The translations under genes and the position numbers were made by a program. DNA of 6,581 bases from CAYYWP01 sp050176585 (GTDB taxonomy: Bacteria > Desulfobacterota > Binatia > HRBIN30 > CADEER01). Below are positions 1 through 6,237 of the stretch, piece after piece. The number at the start of each line of letters is the position of its first letter. Position 1 is the stretch's first letter. The notes under the pieces are model-generated. The model ran no database searches. It was given only the letters and a program-made list of their open reading frames with translations, and had not been told where the DNA came from. Location of the stretch: the NCBI GenBank assembly GCA_050176585.1, contig JBFXHX010000088.1:1-6581 (forward strand), given 5' to 3'.

Positions 1-448
1 CGCTGGCGCAAATCTGCTCCACCAAGCACTCGGTGTCGCTCGTACACGGAGTGACCTGGTTTCCGGAATTGGACAGCGGCACGTCCGTCCGAATCAGCAG
101 CAGGTTGGGGCTGCCATGCGGCGTGTGGCAGATCGTGCACTGCTGCGGAGCTGCCACCGCCGGATCATGATGAGTGATCTGCGCGCGGTGGCAGTCGGGG
201 CAACGCGGCACGCTGCGATGGCCGCAGCCCACTTCGCCCGGCAGCAGATCTTCGTGACACGCCTGGCACTTGAGCGAGAGCCCACCGTGACCGTCGGCGG
301 CCACCATCGCGGTCGCGAGCTCGTCGTGGCAGAACGCGCACTGGCCGTAAACCTGGTCGGCCGGCGGGGGATTTCCGCTGTACTGCGGCGACCCGTGGCC
401 ACCGCAGGCGGCGAGCAACACGACACACGAGAGCGCCGCGCGCTTCAT
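1..448 (-). CDS. multiheme c-type cytochrome lipoprotein (paired-CXXCH type), 3' end outside window
   Basis: Reading from an ATG at 448, the frame is open to the window edge (149 codons visible). The N-terminus has two basic residues, a short hydrophobic stretch and a good lipobox (LAAC, lipid Cys15), so this should be an exported lipoprotein. Four CXXCH heme sites start at residues 37 (CAFCH), 61 (CQACH), 83 (CPDCH) and 104 (CTICH). The fourth is followed by TPHGSPNLL, the pattern of paired-CXXCH cytochromes. Past about residue 120 come three non-heme cysteines (PCTSDTECLVEQIC), an unusual stretch for this kind of protein. The ATG shares four bases (ATGA) with the stop of the upstream tetraheme gene and lacks a strong ribosome-binding site, which suggests translational coupling. 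It is likely an electron carrier of the conduit encoded upstream. The final heme number and the C-terminal domain are unknown because the gene is cut. Confidence 0.85.
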   Translation of the reverse strand, partial: MKRAALSCVVLLAACGGHGSPQYSGNPPPADQVYGQCAFCHDELATAMVAADGHGGLSLKCQACHEDLLPGEVGCGHRSVPRCPDCHRAQITHHDPAVAAPQQCTICHTPHGSPNLLLIRTDVPLSNSGNQVTPCTSDTECLVEQICAS

Positions 449-1020
449 CGCTGAAATGCGTGGCACTGGCCGCATAGTTGCCCCTTGTCGACGGGAAGCC
501 GCATCTGGCGCGCCGCTTTCGCGGCAAAGCTCCCGAGCGTACCCTGCTCATCCGATCTCGCCGCCAACGCCGCCCAGCGCTCGATGACGCCTTGCCGCAC
601 GGCTCCAGGTAGGCCGCCCTCCGGCGGCAGCCAGCCGTGCTCCAGCCATTGCTGCGAGTCGACCTGCGGATCGTGAAACAGATGGCAGGTGCCGCAGTAC
701 ATCTGCCCGTCGCGGGTGAGCGGCAGCGCCGGCGCGCCCTCGGCGCGCCCTGCCAAGGACCGCTTCACCGCCGGCGCGCTGGCGCGCAGGTGCTCGTCCG
801 CGCCCGCGTGCAGCGTGCGCGAATGACAGAGCGTGCAGGTCTCGAGCTCCGACCGCTGCAGCGACATGTCCTCGTTGTGGCAGACCGCGCAGGCCTCGAC
901 GTCGAGCGAGCCGTCGGATTTGGTCATGTGATGCGGGGTGTCGCCGGCGTGCACCGCTGGCGGCGCGCAGATGAGGGCGAGCGCGAGACCGAGCACGGCG
1001 ATCGAACGAGCGCTGGTCAC
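445..1020 (-). CDS. secreted tetraheme c-type cytochrome
   Basis: 191 codons plus stop. The frame is open further upstream, but the GTG at 1020 is the sensible start: it shares GTGA with the stop of the preceding gene and is followed at once by a signal peptide (hydrophobic residues 7-19, likely cleavage after AVHA at residue 25). A longer reading would put a cysteine-free, arginine-rich leader before that signal. The CXXCH heme sites start at residues 44 (CAVCH), 62 (CTLCH), 109 (CGTCH) and 183 (CGQCH). Several other histidines (30, 31, 71, 77, 116, 128) could be distal ligands. The first three hemes lie in the N-terminal 60 percent; an Ala-rich, probably helical stretch separates the last one. 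There is no lipobox, so a soluble periplasmic electron carrier is expected. It shares ATGA with the next gene. I cannot assign it to a named cytochrome; multiheme c-type is certain, its partner is inferred from the operon. Confidence 0.88.
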   Translation of the reverse strand: MTSARSIAVLGLALALICAPPAVHAGDTPHHMTKSDGSLDVEACAVCHNEDMSLQRSELETCTLCHSRTLHAGADEHLRASAPAVKRSLAGRAEGAPALPLTRDGQMYCGTCHLFHDPQVDSQQWLEHGWLPPEGGLPGAVRQGVIERWAALAARSDEQGTLGSFAAKAARQMRLPVDKGQLCGQCHAFQR

Positions 1021-1397
1021 GGCGGCGTCCCATTCGACCCGTGACACATGGGACAGCTCGCCTCGCCGCCGGTCCTGATGATCGCGCGGATACCGGGCAG
1101 GTCGACCTCCTCGTCCGGCAGTCCGGTGCGGTTCACCTGGTGGATGTTCTTGTTGCTGTGGCAGCCGAAGCAGTCCGGGCGCATCCACCCCGTGGGGTGT
1201 TCTTCCACCAGCACGACCAACCCGCCCGGCGAGGCCAGCAAGTTGCCGTAATCTTCGCTCTGTGGGTGCGCATCACTGCCGCAAGCCGAACCCATCAGAA
1301 CCAGGAACGCGCCGGCGGCGACCCAGATGGATAGATGCGGTGATCCCGCGCGACTGCGCGCGTCGTGCGGATCGGGCACTGGCTGGGCGTGTCCCAT
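1017..1397 (-). CDS. membrane-anchored diheme cytochrome c
   Basis: 126 codons plus stop from the ATG at 1397, chosen because GGAGG lies four bases before it. An ATG at 1412 in the same frame would add five residues but lacks a good ribosome-binding site. Residues 1-21 are polar, residues 22-38 are hydrophobic (ISIW-like start, ending GSAC). Cys39 could be a lipid site, but Gly at -3 is a poor lipobox, so an uncleaved N-terminal anchor is equally possible. Two heme sites start at residues 76 (CFGCH) and 115 (CPMCH). Between them is a 35-residue acidic linker with His86 as a possible axial ligand. The C-terminus ends four residues after GSNG. Its stop overlaps the GTG of the tetraheme gene. 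Role inferred: a small relay tethered in the periplasm. Family not recognised beyond diheme c-type. Confidence 0.82.
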   Translation of the reverse strand: MGHAQPVPDPHDARSRAGSPHLSIWVAAGAFLVLMGSACGSDAHPQSEDYGNLLASPGGLVVLVEEHPTGWMRPDCFGCHSNKNIHQVNRTGLPDEEVDLPGIRAIIRTGGEASCPMCHGSNGTPP

Positions 1398-1401
1398 CTC
1401 G

Positions 1402-1406
1402 CCTCC
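1402..1406 (-). promoter_or_regulatory. ribosome-binding site of the diheme cytochrome gene
   Basis: GGAGG on the minus strand, four bases before the ATG at 1397. It is the only strong Shine-Dalgarno match at a junction inside the cluster and favours 1397 over the ATG at 1412. The spacing is slightly short. Confidence 0.5.
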
Positions 1407-1416
1407 GAGCATCGGC

Positions 1417-2055
1417 TCACTGCCCCGCCTGGGCGTGGCAATTTTGGCAGAAATCCTCGCGATGACACGTGCCACACTGGATCGGATTCGCGCGCGCATC
1501 GACGGAGTGGAACGAGAGGTAGTTGCGCTCGTGCATGAAGGTCAGGATCGAATCCCGGTTCTGATGGCAATTGATGCAGAACGCGTCGCGGTGGCAGTTC
1601 TGGCATGCCACTGGATCGGTGCTCGCGACTGAGCCGTGCACGCGCAGCCACGCGACCTGATGGTCGGCGGGTAGCAGTGCCATGAGATTCGAGTGGCAGG
1701 TCGTGCACGCCGCTGGCGCCGCCGCGATCTGGGTCTCGCTCGGACCGTGGCAGTAATGACACGCCGGTGCGCCGGGATAGAGCGCCGCGCCCGAGGCGGC
1801 CCGGGCGAGGGGTTCGCTGCCGGTCTGGATGTCCGCGTCGAAGCGATGGCAATCGCCGCAGGTGACGCCGTGGTCGGTGAATGTGGAGGCGTGCCGGGCG
1901 TGATCGAACGCGCGCCGTGCCTCGGCGGTGCTGCGGGTGGCCTGGGCGTGCTTGCGCGGGCGCAGGTAGCGGTTGGCGGGCAAGTATTCGCGACAGGCGA
2001 CGAGCAGCGAGCCCACCACGACCGCGCATACTCCGAACACGAAGGCTCGCTTCAC
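1417..2055 (-). CDS. heptaheme c-type cytochrome lipoprotein, candidate periplasmic half of a porin-cytochrome conduit
   Basis: 212 codons plus stop from a GTG at 2055 that shares GTGA with the stop of the barrel gene. The leader VKRAF plus hydrophobic residues to 20 ends in a clear lipobox (LVAC, lipid Cys21). Arg22 at +2 is not the Asp that retains lipoproteins in the inner membrane in enterobacteria, so outer-membrane placement is plausible. Seven CXXCH sites start at residues 66, 99, 117, 151, 160, 194 and 203. The last four form two copies of a tight pair, CXXCHR(D/E)xFCxNCH, in a repeated block. The FDHxRH stretch (50-55) before the first heme supplies likely distal histidines. Size and heme count resemble the Geobacter OmaB-type cytochromes (octaheme) more than decaheme MtrA. 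Its position directly behind the barrel gene supports a place at or in the barrel. The heme count is seen; the conduit role is inferred. Confidence 0.88.
   Translation of the reverse strand: MKRAFVFGVCAVVVGSLLVACREYLPANRYLRPRKHAQATRSTAEARRAFDHARHASTFTDHGVTCGDCHRFDADIQTGSEPLARAASGAALYPGAPACHYCHGPSETQIAAAPAACTTCHSNLMALLPADHQVAWLRVHGSVASTDPVACQNCHRDAFCINCHQNRDSILTFMHERNYLSFHSVDARANPIQCGTCHREDFCQNCHAQAGQ
1432..1638 (-). repeat. internal duplication of a diheme block in the heptaheme cytochrome
   Basis: Protein-level repeat. Residues 140-165 (codons 1638-1561) and about 182-208 (codons 1512-1432) both read SV...P..C..CHR..FC.NCH, with two hemes only four residues apart. The copies are about 43 residues apart. 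This suggests growth of the cytochrome by duplication of a two-heme unit. Confidence 0.65.
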
Positions 2056-3638
2056 GGCGAATCCCGGCGCGCTGGCGTCGTTTCCGGAACGGGCGTCCCG
2101 CCCGTTGCGCCGTCCTCGCCGCTGCCCGACTGCGCGGCCTCGCGCTGCGCGATCGCGGCGAACGCCGGCTGCGCCCAGCCGCTCGATGGCATCGACGACT
2201 GCGTGTTCCACGCCACCGAACCCGGCCCCCACGAAGCCGGACCGAAGCGCGCCGGTCCCCAAGGCCACGGCCGGCGCTCACCGCCGATCGGCTGCGGGGA
2301 CAGCCCGCGATCCGGCCGGTAACCGCCCTGGTAGGTGATGAAGAAACCGAAGCGAAAGTCCTCGGGAAAGAGCTGGTTGCGGTTGGCTTCGAAGTTCAGC
2401 TCGCCGACCAATCCGGGGAGGAACATGTATCCGAGGCCGATGCGGCTGGCGATGGCGACGCCGGATTGGTTCGTCGCCTTGTCGTAGTGCGCCACGTCGC
2501 ACATGGCGCGAAACAGAATGTTCTCGTACACCCGATTCTCGTACGACGCGCGCCCGCCGTTCACGCTGCCTCCGCCGCTGTCGATGCCGTAGTACTGCAG
2601 CTGCACCATCTCGAGCCCGTCGCCACCGGGGAGGTACAGCAGCCCGGCGCTCCAGACATAGCCGTTGATGAACGACTCCCGGAGCTGCTGGTAGCGCTGG
2701 TAGGAGAGATCGGCGAAGGTCGACACGGTGCGAGTGATGCTATAGCGGGCGCCGCCGCGAAACTGCAGCAGCTCGCTGACCGAGAAGAGCTGGAAGATGG
2801 GATCCTCGCGCCGGTTCAGGTTCTGCTCGACCACGCGGCCGCCGTCTTGCGGTTTGTAGTAGCCGCTCTCGAAGTTCATCATCAATTCAGGGCGCCAGAC
2901 GAAGCTCTGCACGCCAGCGCGCACCTGGTCGATGTTGGCGTGGTCGGCATCGAACGCGAAGTTGCCGTACGCGCTGGGGAACCCGGGAAGCTTCGCAAAC
3001 GCACGCGCGCCGGAGAGCGTGATCTGCTGCATGAGCTCGCGGCCCTGGCGGTCCTGCTGAAGATAGCCGAGCGCCAGTGCACTGCCCGGCTGCCGCAGCA
3101 GCCGGACCGTACCGCCGAAAATCTGTTCGTCCTGTGACAGCCGCGGCGCGCCGAACGTCGGCTCCCAGTAGCGCGGCTGGCCACCGAACACGGTGAGCGC
3201 GAACGGGGACTCGCCCAATCCCACACGGACCTGGCCCGAATCCGCATCCCACAGGCCGACCGGCGACTCGGCGACGACCTGCCGGCCGAGCTGAAGGTCG
3301 AGCCCCGGCAGTGCGGATGGCACGCGGAGGACACCAGAGAAAAAGTCGGTCTCACCCTCGAGCCGGGAGAAGTCCTCCTCCAGGCGGAAATACGTATCGA
3401 ACGTCGTGCCGCGCGGGAGCCCGGAGACGCCGAAGTCGCCGTACAGCTCGATCGGCGCTTCGGTCTCGCCGCTCAATACCCCGTTCCCGTCGCGCACCTG
3501 CCCGAGAATGCTCGGCTCGAGGCGCAGGTTAATCGCGCGGGCCGGCACGCGGCACGAAAAGAGCGCCAACCAAGCGGACACGAGCATAGCCAGGCAGCGC
3601 CCTGCCGACAGTCGATATCTCGGTCCCCCGCCTGCCAC
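2052..3638 (-). CDS. outer-membrane beta-barrel protein (candidate porin of the electron conduit)
   Basis: 528 codons plus stop from GTG 3638, 13 bases after the decaheme gene's stop. The frame continues to an ATG at 3704, but that would overlap the upstream gene by 53 bases; an ATG at 3587 would leave a signal peptide without basic residues. From 3638 there is a basic start, a hydrophobic core (about 18-30) and likely cleavage after PARA near residue 35. Residues about 36-440 alternate polar and hydrophobic/aromatic residues with Gly/Asp/Asn-rich turns (FDTYFRLEEDF, NFAFDADHAN, YENRVYENILF, FRFGFFITYQGGY), typical of transmembrane beta-strands. There are no CXXCH sites. The barrel-like part is about 405 residues, much shorter than MtrB (about 700, 26 strands). 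An unusual 88-residue Pro/Trp/Ala-rich tail follows the last strand. Its place between two multiheme genes implies the insulating pore of a porin-cytochrome complex (inference). I cannot place it in the MtrB, OmbB or ExtB families. Confidence 0.82.
   Translation of the reverse strand: MAGGGPRYRLSAGRCLAMLVSAWLALFSCRVPARAINLRLEPSILGQVRDGNGVLSGETEAPIELYGDFGVSGLPRGTTFDTYFRLEEDFSRLEGETDFFSGVLRVPSALPGLDLQLGRQVVAESPVGLWDADSGQVRVGLGESPFALTVFGGQPRYWEPTFGAPRLSQDEQIFGGTVRLLRQPGSALALGYLQQDRQGRELMQQITLSGARAFAKLPGFPSAYGNFAFDADHANIDQVRAGVQSFVWRPELMMNFESGYYKPQDGGRVVEQNLNRREDPIFQLFSVSELLQFRGGARYSITRTVSTFADLSYQRYQQLRESFINGYVWSAGLLYLPGGDGLEMVQLQYYGIDSGGGSVNGGRASYENRVYENILFRAMCDVAHYDKATNQSGVAIASRIGLGYMFLPGLVGELNFEANRNQLFPEDFRFGFFITYQGGYRPDRGLSPQPIGGERRPWPWGPARFGPASWGPGSVAWNTQSSMPSSGWAQPAFAAIAQREAAQSGSGEDGATGGTPVPETTPARRDSP
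2088..2106. repeat. perfect 8-bp inverted repeat with 3-base loop
   Basis: AACGGGCG, TCC, CGCCCGTT: an uninterrupted 8-bp stem. It lies inside the coding sequence of the barrel's tail (encoding TGGTPVP), 33 bases before that gene's stop. It could be a small dispersed palindromic repeat that became part of the reading frame, or an mRNA hairpin just before the coupled start of the heptaheme gene. There is no U-tract, so it is not an ordinary terminator. Confidence 0.6.
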
Positions 3639-3651
3639 GGACTCACTGAGA

Positions 3652-5712
3652 TCAGTCGCGCACGGCGTGCACCACCGACACCGCGTATGGCGCGCCCTCC
3701 TCATGGCATACCAGGCATGCCTCGGTGCCGTCGGGCGCGGTGTTCGTTGCGGCGTGGGCGCGGGCGGACTCCGAATCGTGACAGGACGTGCACACCGCCG
3801 TGATCGGTTGGATCTCGGCGGGATCAGCCGGAATCACATTACCGGTGGCCGGATCAAGCTTCGTGCGCAGCGTCGGCAAGGCCGTGCCGGGATACGGAGG
3901 CAGCAGGTGCGACTCGTCGACGTGGCACGTGGCACATAACCGGCGATCGCCCGGATAGCGAACGTTTCCGAAGTCGTGCTGCGCATAGTTCTGCGGCGGC
4001 GGGCCGAACCCGTAGATGATGTACGGCTGCTGGGTGAGATCCTCGCCGGTATGGATCGCGTGGATCATCACCTTCAAGTCGATCGACGCGTTCAGCTCGC
4101 CGGCTGCGACCGCGCCGGGATCGCGCCGGCGCCGCGCCGCATCGCTCTGGGTCGGGTTGTGGCAGATCTCACAGTATTCGATCGCGTTGCGCAGGTTGCC
4201 GTGGATCGAAAAATCGACCGAGAACTCCCCGTGACAGCTCGCGCACGCCATCTCATCGGCGATGACCCGGTGCGGCAGGGGTTCCGAATCGTCGACGGTG
4301 AACGTCACGACCGGATTCCGCGCCGCTTCTTCCACCGTCTTGTCCGGCGCCAGCGCCACTTCGCGGCGCGCCTCGGCTCCGATCGCCCAGGTGCCGAAAG
4401 CGGAGGCGGGAATGCCGCTCGGGGGCGTGTATTGGAACACGCCGTTGCCGTCGGGACCCACGAGCGCGCCGCTGGCGCCCCCGCCCACCGCGGTGGGCAT
4501 CAGCACCGTGGTGTAATCGGTCGTCGGACCGCTCATGGCGAAGCCGACCCGATTCAGCCCGCTGAGGTCACGCAGCGGTGTCCCGGCGTCGTTCGCGATC
4601 CTGAAGCTGATGGTCGGCGTCTCTCCAGCTGCGTGGCTGCTGATCGCCGTGATCTCGATGTTGAGACCCGCGAGTTGCGCCGAGCGCTCCGGAATCACGT
4701 GTGCGCCGGGCACGGAGACATCGAATTCCGCATGCTGCTCCGCCGCATGGCACGCATTGCACTGGCCGTCGAAATACGCGCCGGCGGGGTGGTTCGTGCC
4801 CGGCGGACCCGCCGCGGTCGTCTGTCGGGACGGATTGACGTCGGCATGACAGGTCGCGCACGCCGCCGTGGACGGCTTCTCGGCGTAGAATGGCGCCGTC
4901 GGTCCCTCGCTATGGCATGCCGCGCAGTCCTGCTGCTGGCGCGGGAAGCCGGTCTCCTCGGTCGCGTGGATGTTGTGGATCAGGTGGCGGAAGTCGATGC
5001 TCTGGCCCTCCGAGCCCACGGCCGCCTCGGTGTGACAGAGCTTGCACAGCCGGACCTCGCGCCGATTGCCGTGAAACCGCAGCGGCTGATGGCAGCTGTT
5101 GCATTGAGCAGTGGTGGTATCCACCCATACGAACGGCTCTCCGCCGCCGGGCACCCAGTCGAACACGGGGTTCGCGCTCTCCTGGACGCCCGCGAACGTG
5201 CGATCGACCTGCATTCCCACCGTGTAGGTCAGCGACGGGTCGAAGCCCGGCGGCAACATCGCGCCGAACCTGTACCGGTACGTGCCGGTGCGCGCATCCA
5301 CCGGCTCGAACGCACCGTTGCTGTCGTACGCGGGTACGACCTCATCGATGTTGTTGACGTAGCGATAGAACACGTTGGCGAGGTCACCGCCGCCCTCGTA
5401 ACTCTCGAGTTGGGCGATCGTCAGCCGTACGCGCGCCTGCTGCGGATCCTCCGTCGAGGAGGAAGTGGGTTGCAGCGGGATACCGCTGCCATCGGTCAAT
5501 GTGAACGTCGCGCTCACCTGACCGGCGGAGCTGATCGCCACGGAAGTGATTTCGCTGTCGAGCCCAGGTCCCGCCACCTGTGTAGGGATGGGCGTCGGCG
5601 GTACGGTCGCCGTCGGTGTTGGCGGCGGCTTCGATCCGCCGTTCCCGCCACAGCCGCCACTGGCCGACCCGAGAATCGCGAAGGCAAAAGCGATTCGACA
5701 ACAGGCGAGCAC
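3652..5712 (-). CDS. OmcA/MtrC-family decaheme c-type cytochrome
   Basis: 686 codons plus stop from a GTG at 5712, preceded by AGGGG four bases upstream. The frame stays open to 6234, but that extra N-terminus is Arg-rich with no signal. The leader is hydrophobic (residues 7-17) and ends SGGC (Cys21), a weak lipobox, then a Gly/Pro/Thr linker to about 45. Order: beta-type domain I (about 51-195); pentaheme domain with CXXCH at 204, 223, 263, 285 and 318; beta-type domain III (about 345-475); second pentaheme domain with CXXCH at 490, 514, 593, 641 and 666. The IHNIHATEE and MIHAIHTGED stretches supply conserved distal histidines. Ten hemes in a 5+5 split and the length match MtrC/OmcA, the cell-surface terminal reductases of Shewanella that pass electrons to metals, minerals, flavins or electrodes. 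All cysteines after Cys21 belong to heme sites, so the domain disulfide known in MtrC and OmcA is missing. It is the first gene of the cluster. Confidence 0.95.
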   Translation of the reverse strand: MLACCRIAFAFAILGSASGGCGGNGGSKPPPTPTATVPPTPIPTQVAGPGLDSEITSVAISSAGQVSATFTLTDGSGIPLQPTSSSTEDPQQARVRLTIAQLESYEGGGDLANVFYRYVNNIDEVVPAYDSNGAFEPVDARTGTYRYRFGAMLPPGFDPSLTYTVGMQVDRTFAGVQESANPVFDWVPGGGEPFVWVDTTTAQCNSCHQPLRFHGNRREVRLCKLCHTEAAVGSEGQSIDFRHLIHNIHATEETGFPRQQQDCAACHSEGPTAPFYAEKPSTAACATCHADVNPSRQTTAAGPPGTNHPAGAYFDGQCNACHAAEQHAEFDVSVPGAHVIPERSAQLAGLNIEITAISSHAAGETPTISFRIANDAGTPLRDLSGLNRVGFAMSGPTTDYTTVLMPTAVGGGASGALVGPDGNGVFQYTPPSGIPASAFGTWAIGAEARREVALAPDKTVEEAARNPVVTFTVDDSEPLPHRVIADEMACASCHGEFSVDFSIHGNLRNAIEYCEICHNPTQSDAARRRRDPGAVAAGELNASIDLKVMIHAIHTGEDLTQQPYIIYGFGPPPQNYAQHDFGNVRYPGDRRLCATCHVDESHLLPPYPGTALPTLRTKLDPATGNVIPADPAEIQPITAVCTSCHDSESARAHAATNTAPDGTEACLVCHEEGAPYAVSVVHAVRD

Positions 5713-5716
5713 GCGG

Positions 5717-5721
5717 CCCCT
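5717..5721 (-). promoter_or_regulatory. likely ribosome-binding site of the decaheme gene
   Basis: AGGGG on the minus strand, four bases before the GTG at 5712. It supports this start, which also places the hydrophobic signal at the very N-terminus. Moderate match only. Confidence 0.4.
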
Positions 5722-5760
5722 ACGCTTTGCGACCGCGCGATTCTCCCGAGGAGCGTGCGC

Positions 5761-5783
5761 GCGGCAGGCATGAGTGCCTCCGC
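5761..5783 (-). promoter_or_regulatory. possible leader hairpin upstream of the decaheme gene
   Basis: GCGG, one unpaired base, AGGCA, a four-base loop (TGAG), TGCCT, CCGC: nine base pairs with a single bulge. It lies about 50 bases before the GTG start and would be in the 5' leader if transcription begins upstream. A regulatory role is only a possibility. Confidence 0.25.
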
Positions 5784-6141
5784 TGGCGCGGTCGTCGCGA
5801 CCGGTGGTGATCCTCTGAAAGCCGACATGCCTCCGGCGGCCTAGCCATGATGCAATAGGCTCGTTCACCTTCAGGACCCCCGTCCCGCTTACCGCCATCG
5901 CGGCACTCAGAACACCCCGTCGAAACTGCGGTGAGAATAGACCTCTGTCTCGGCTTGTGTCCACCCCACGGCTCCGGAGCGAATCCACGCTGGCATGGCG
6001 CTCGCGACTCCGCGATGACATCGCCATTATCCACCCCGTTCTCACCACCGCGCACTCTCGCTCCAGCTGCTGTACTTGGCTCCGGTATCGCTCGCTAGCG
6101 CGCCTGCCGTCACCGATCGCAATTTCTTGCGCGTGCCCCGC

Positions 6142-6161
6142 CGCACTGGTCCACCAGTGCG
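6142..6161 (-). terminator. strong hairpin downstream of the phosphorylase gene (possible terminator)
   Basis: CGCACTGG, TCCA, CCAGTGCG: a perfect 8-bp stem with a four-base loop, about 77 bases after the phosphorylase stop. On the minus strand no run of T follows, so a classical Rho-independent terminator is not supported. It may instead stabilise the 3' end or bind a protein as a dyad. Confidence 0.3.
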
Positions 6162-6194
6162 CAGCGTACCGGAGTTCGCGCTCAGAACCCGAAC

Positions 6195-6207
6195 CGGACC
6201 AGGTCCG
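6195..6207 (-). repeat. short inverted repeat after the phosphorylase stop
   Basis: CGGACC, A, GGTCCG: six-base arms around one base (five pairs as an RNA hairpin with loop of three), 31 bases after the stop. Together with the hairpin at 6142-6161 it may mark the transcript end. Weak evidence. Confidence 0.3.
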
Positions 6208-6237
6208 AATGTTCAGTCGCATACGCGCGCGCAAAGC

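Larger units (their letters stand above)
5713..6237. other. non-coding gap upstream of the cytochrome operon
   Basis: About 525 bases between the phosphorylase stop and the decaheme start. Open frames cross it on both strands, but their products are Arg/Ser-rich with no recognisable motif, as expected by chance in GC-rich DNA. It must hold the operon's promoter unless the operon is read from the phosphorylase gene. On the minus strand GATAAT (6031-6026) resembles a -10 box but no matching -35 box is visible. I found no -24/-12 (sigma-54) pair with correct spacing. Hairpins are listed separately. Confidence 0.6.

Noticed and set aside
1021..1188. Longer start for the tetraheme gene (ATG 1188)
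   Set aside because: It would overlap the diheme gene by more than 150 bases and bury the signal peptide; GTG 1020 gives a clean GTGA junction.
1881..3137. 418-codon open frame on the plus strand
   Set aside because: Antisense to the barrel and heptaheme genes, very Arg-rich, no recognisable domain.
5760..5790. GGCAC...TGC resembling a sigma-54 promoter
   Set aside because: The GG and GC elements are 11 bases apart instead of 10, and the site overlaps the hairpin; not supported.
3976..5844. 622-codon open frame on the plus strand
   Set aside because: It lies opposite the decaheme gene; the product is Arg/Ala/Val-rich with no signal or motif. Long antisense frames are expected in GC-rich coding DNA.
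5713..6234. N-terminal extension of the decaheme gene up to an ATG at 6234
   Set aside because: It would place about 174 basic, unstructured residues before the export signal; the GTG at 5712 with AGGGG fits family length and export.
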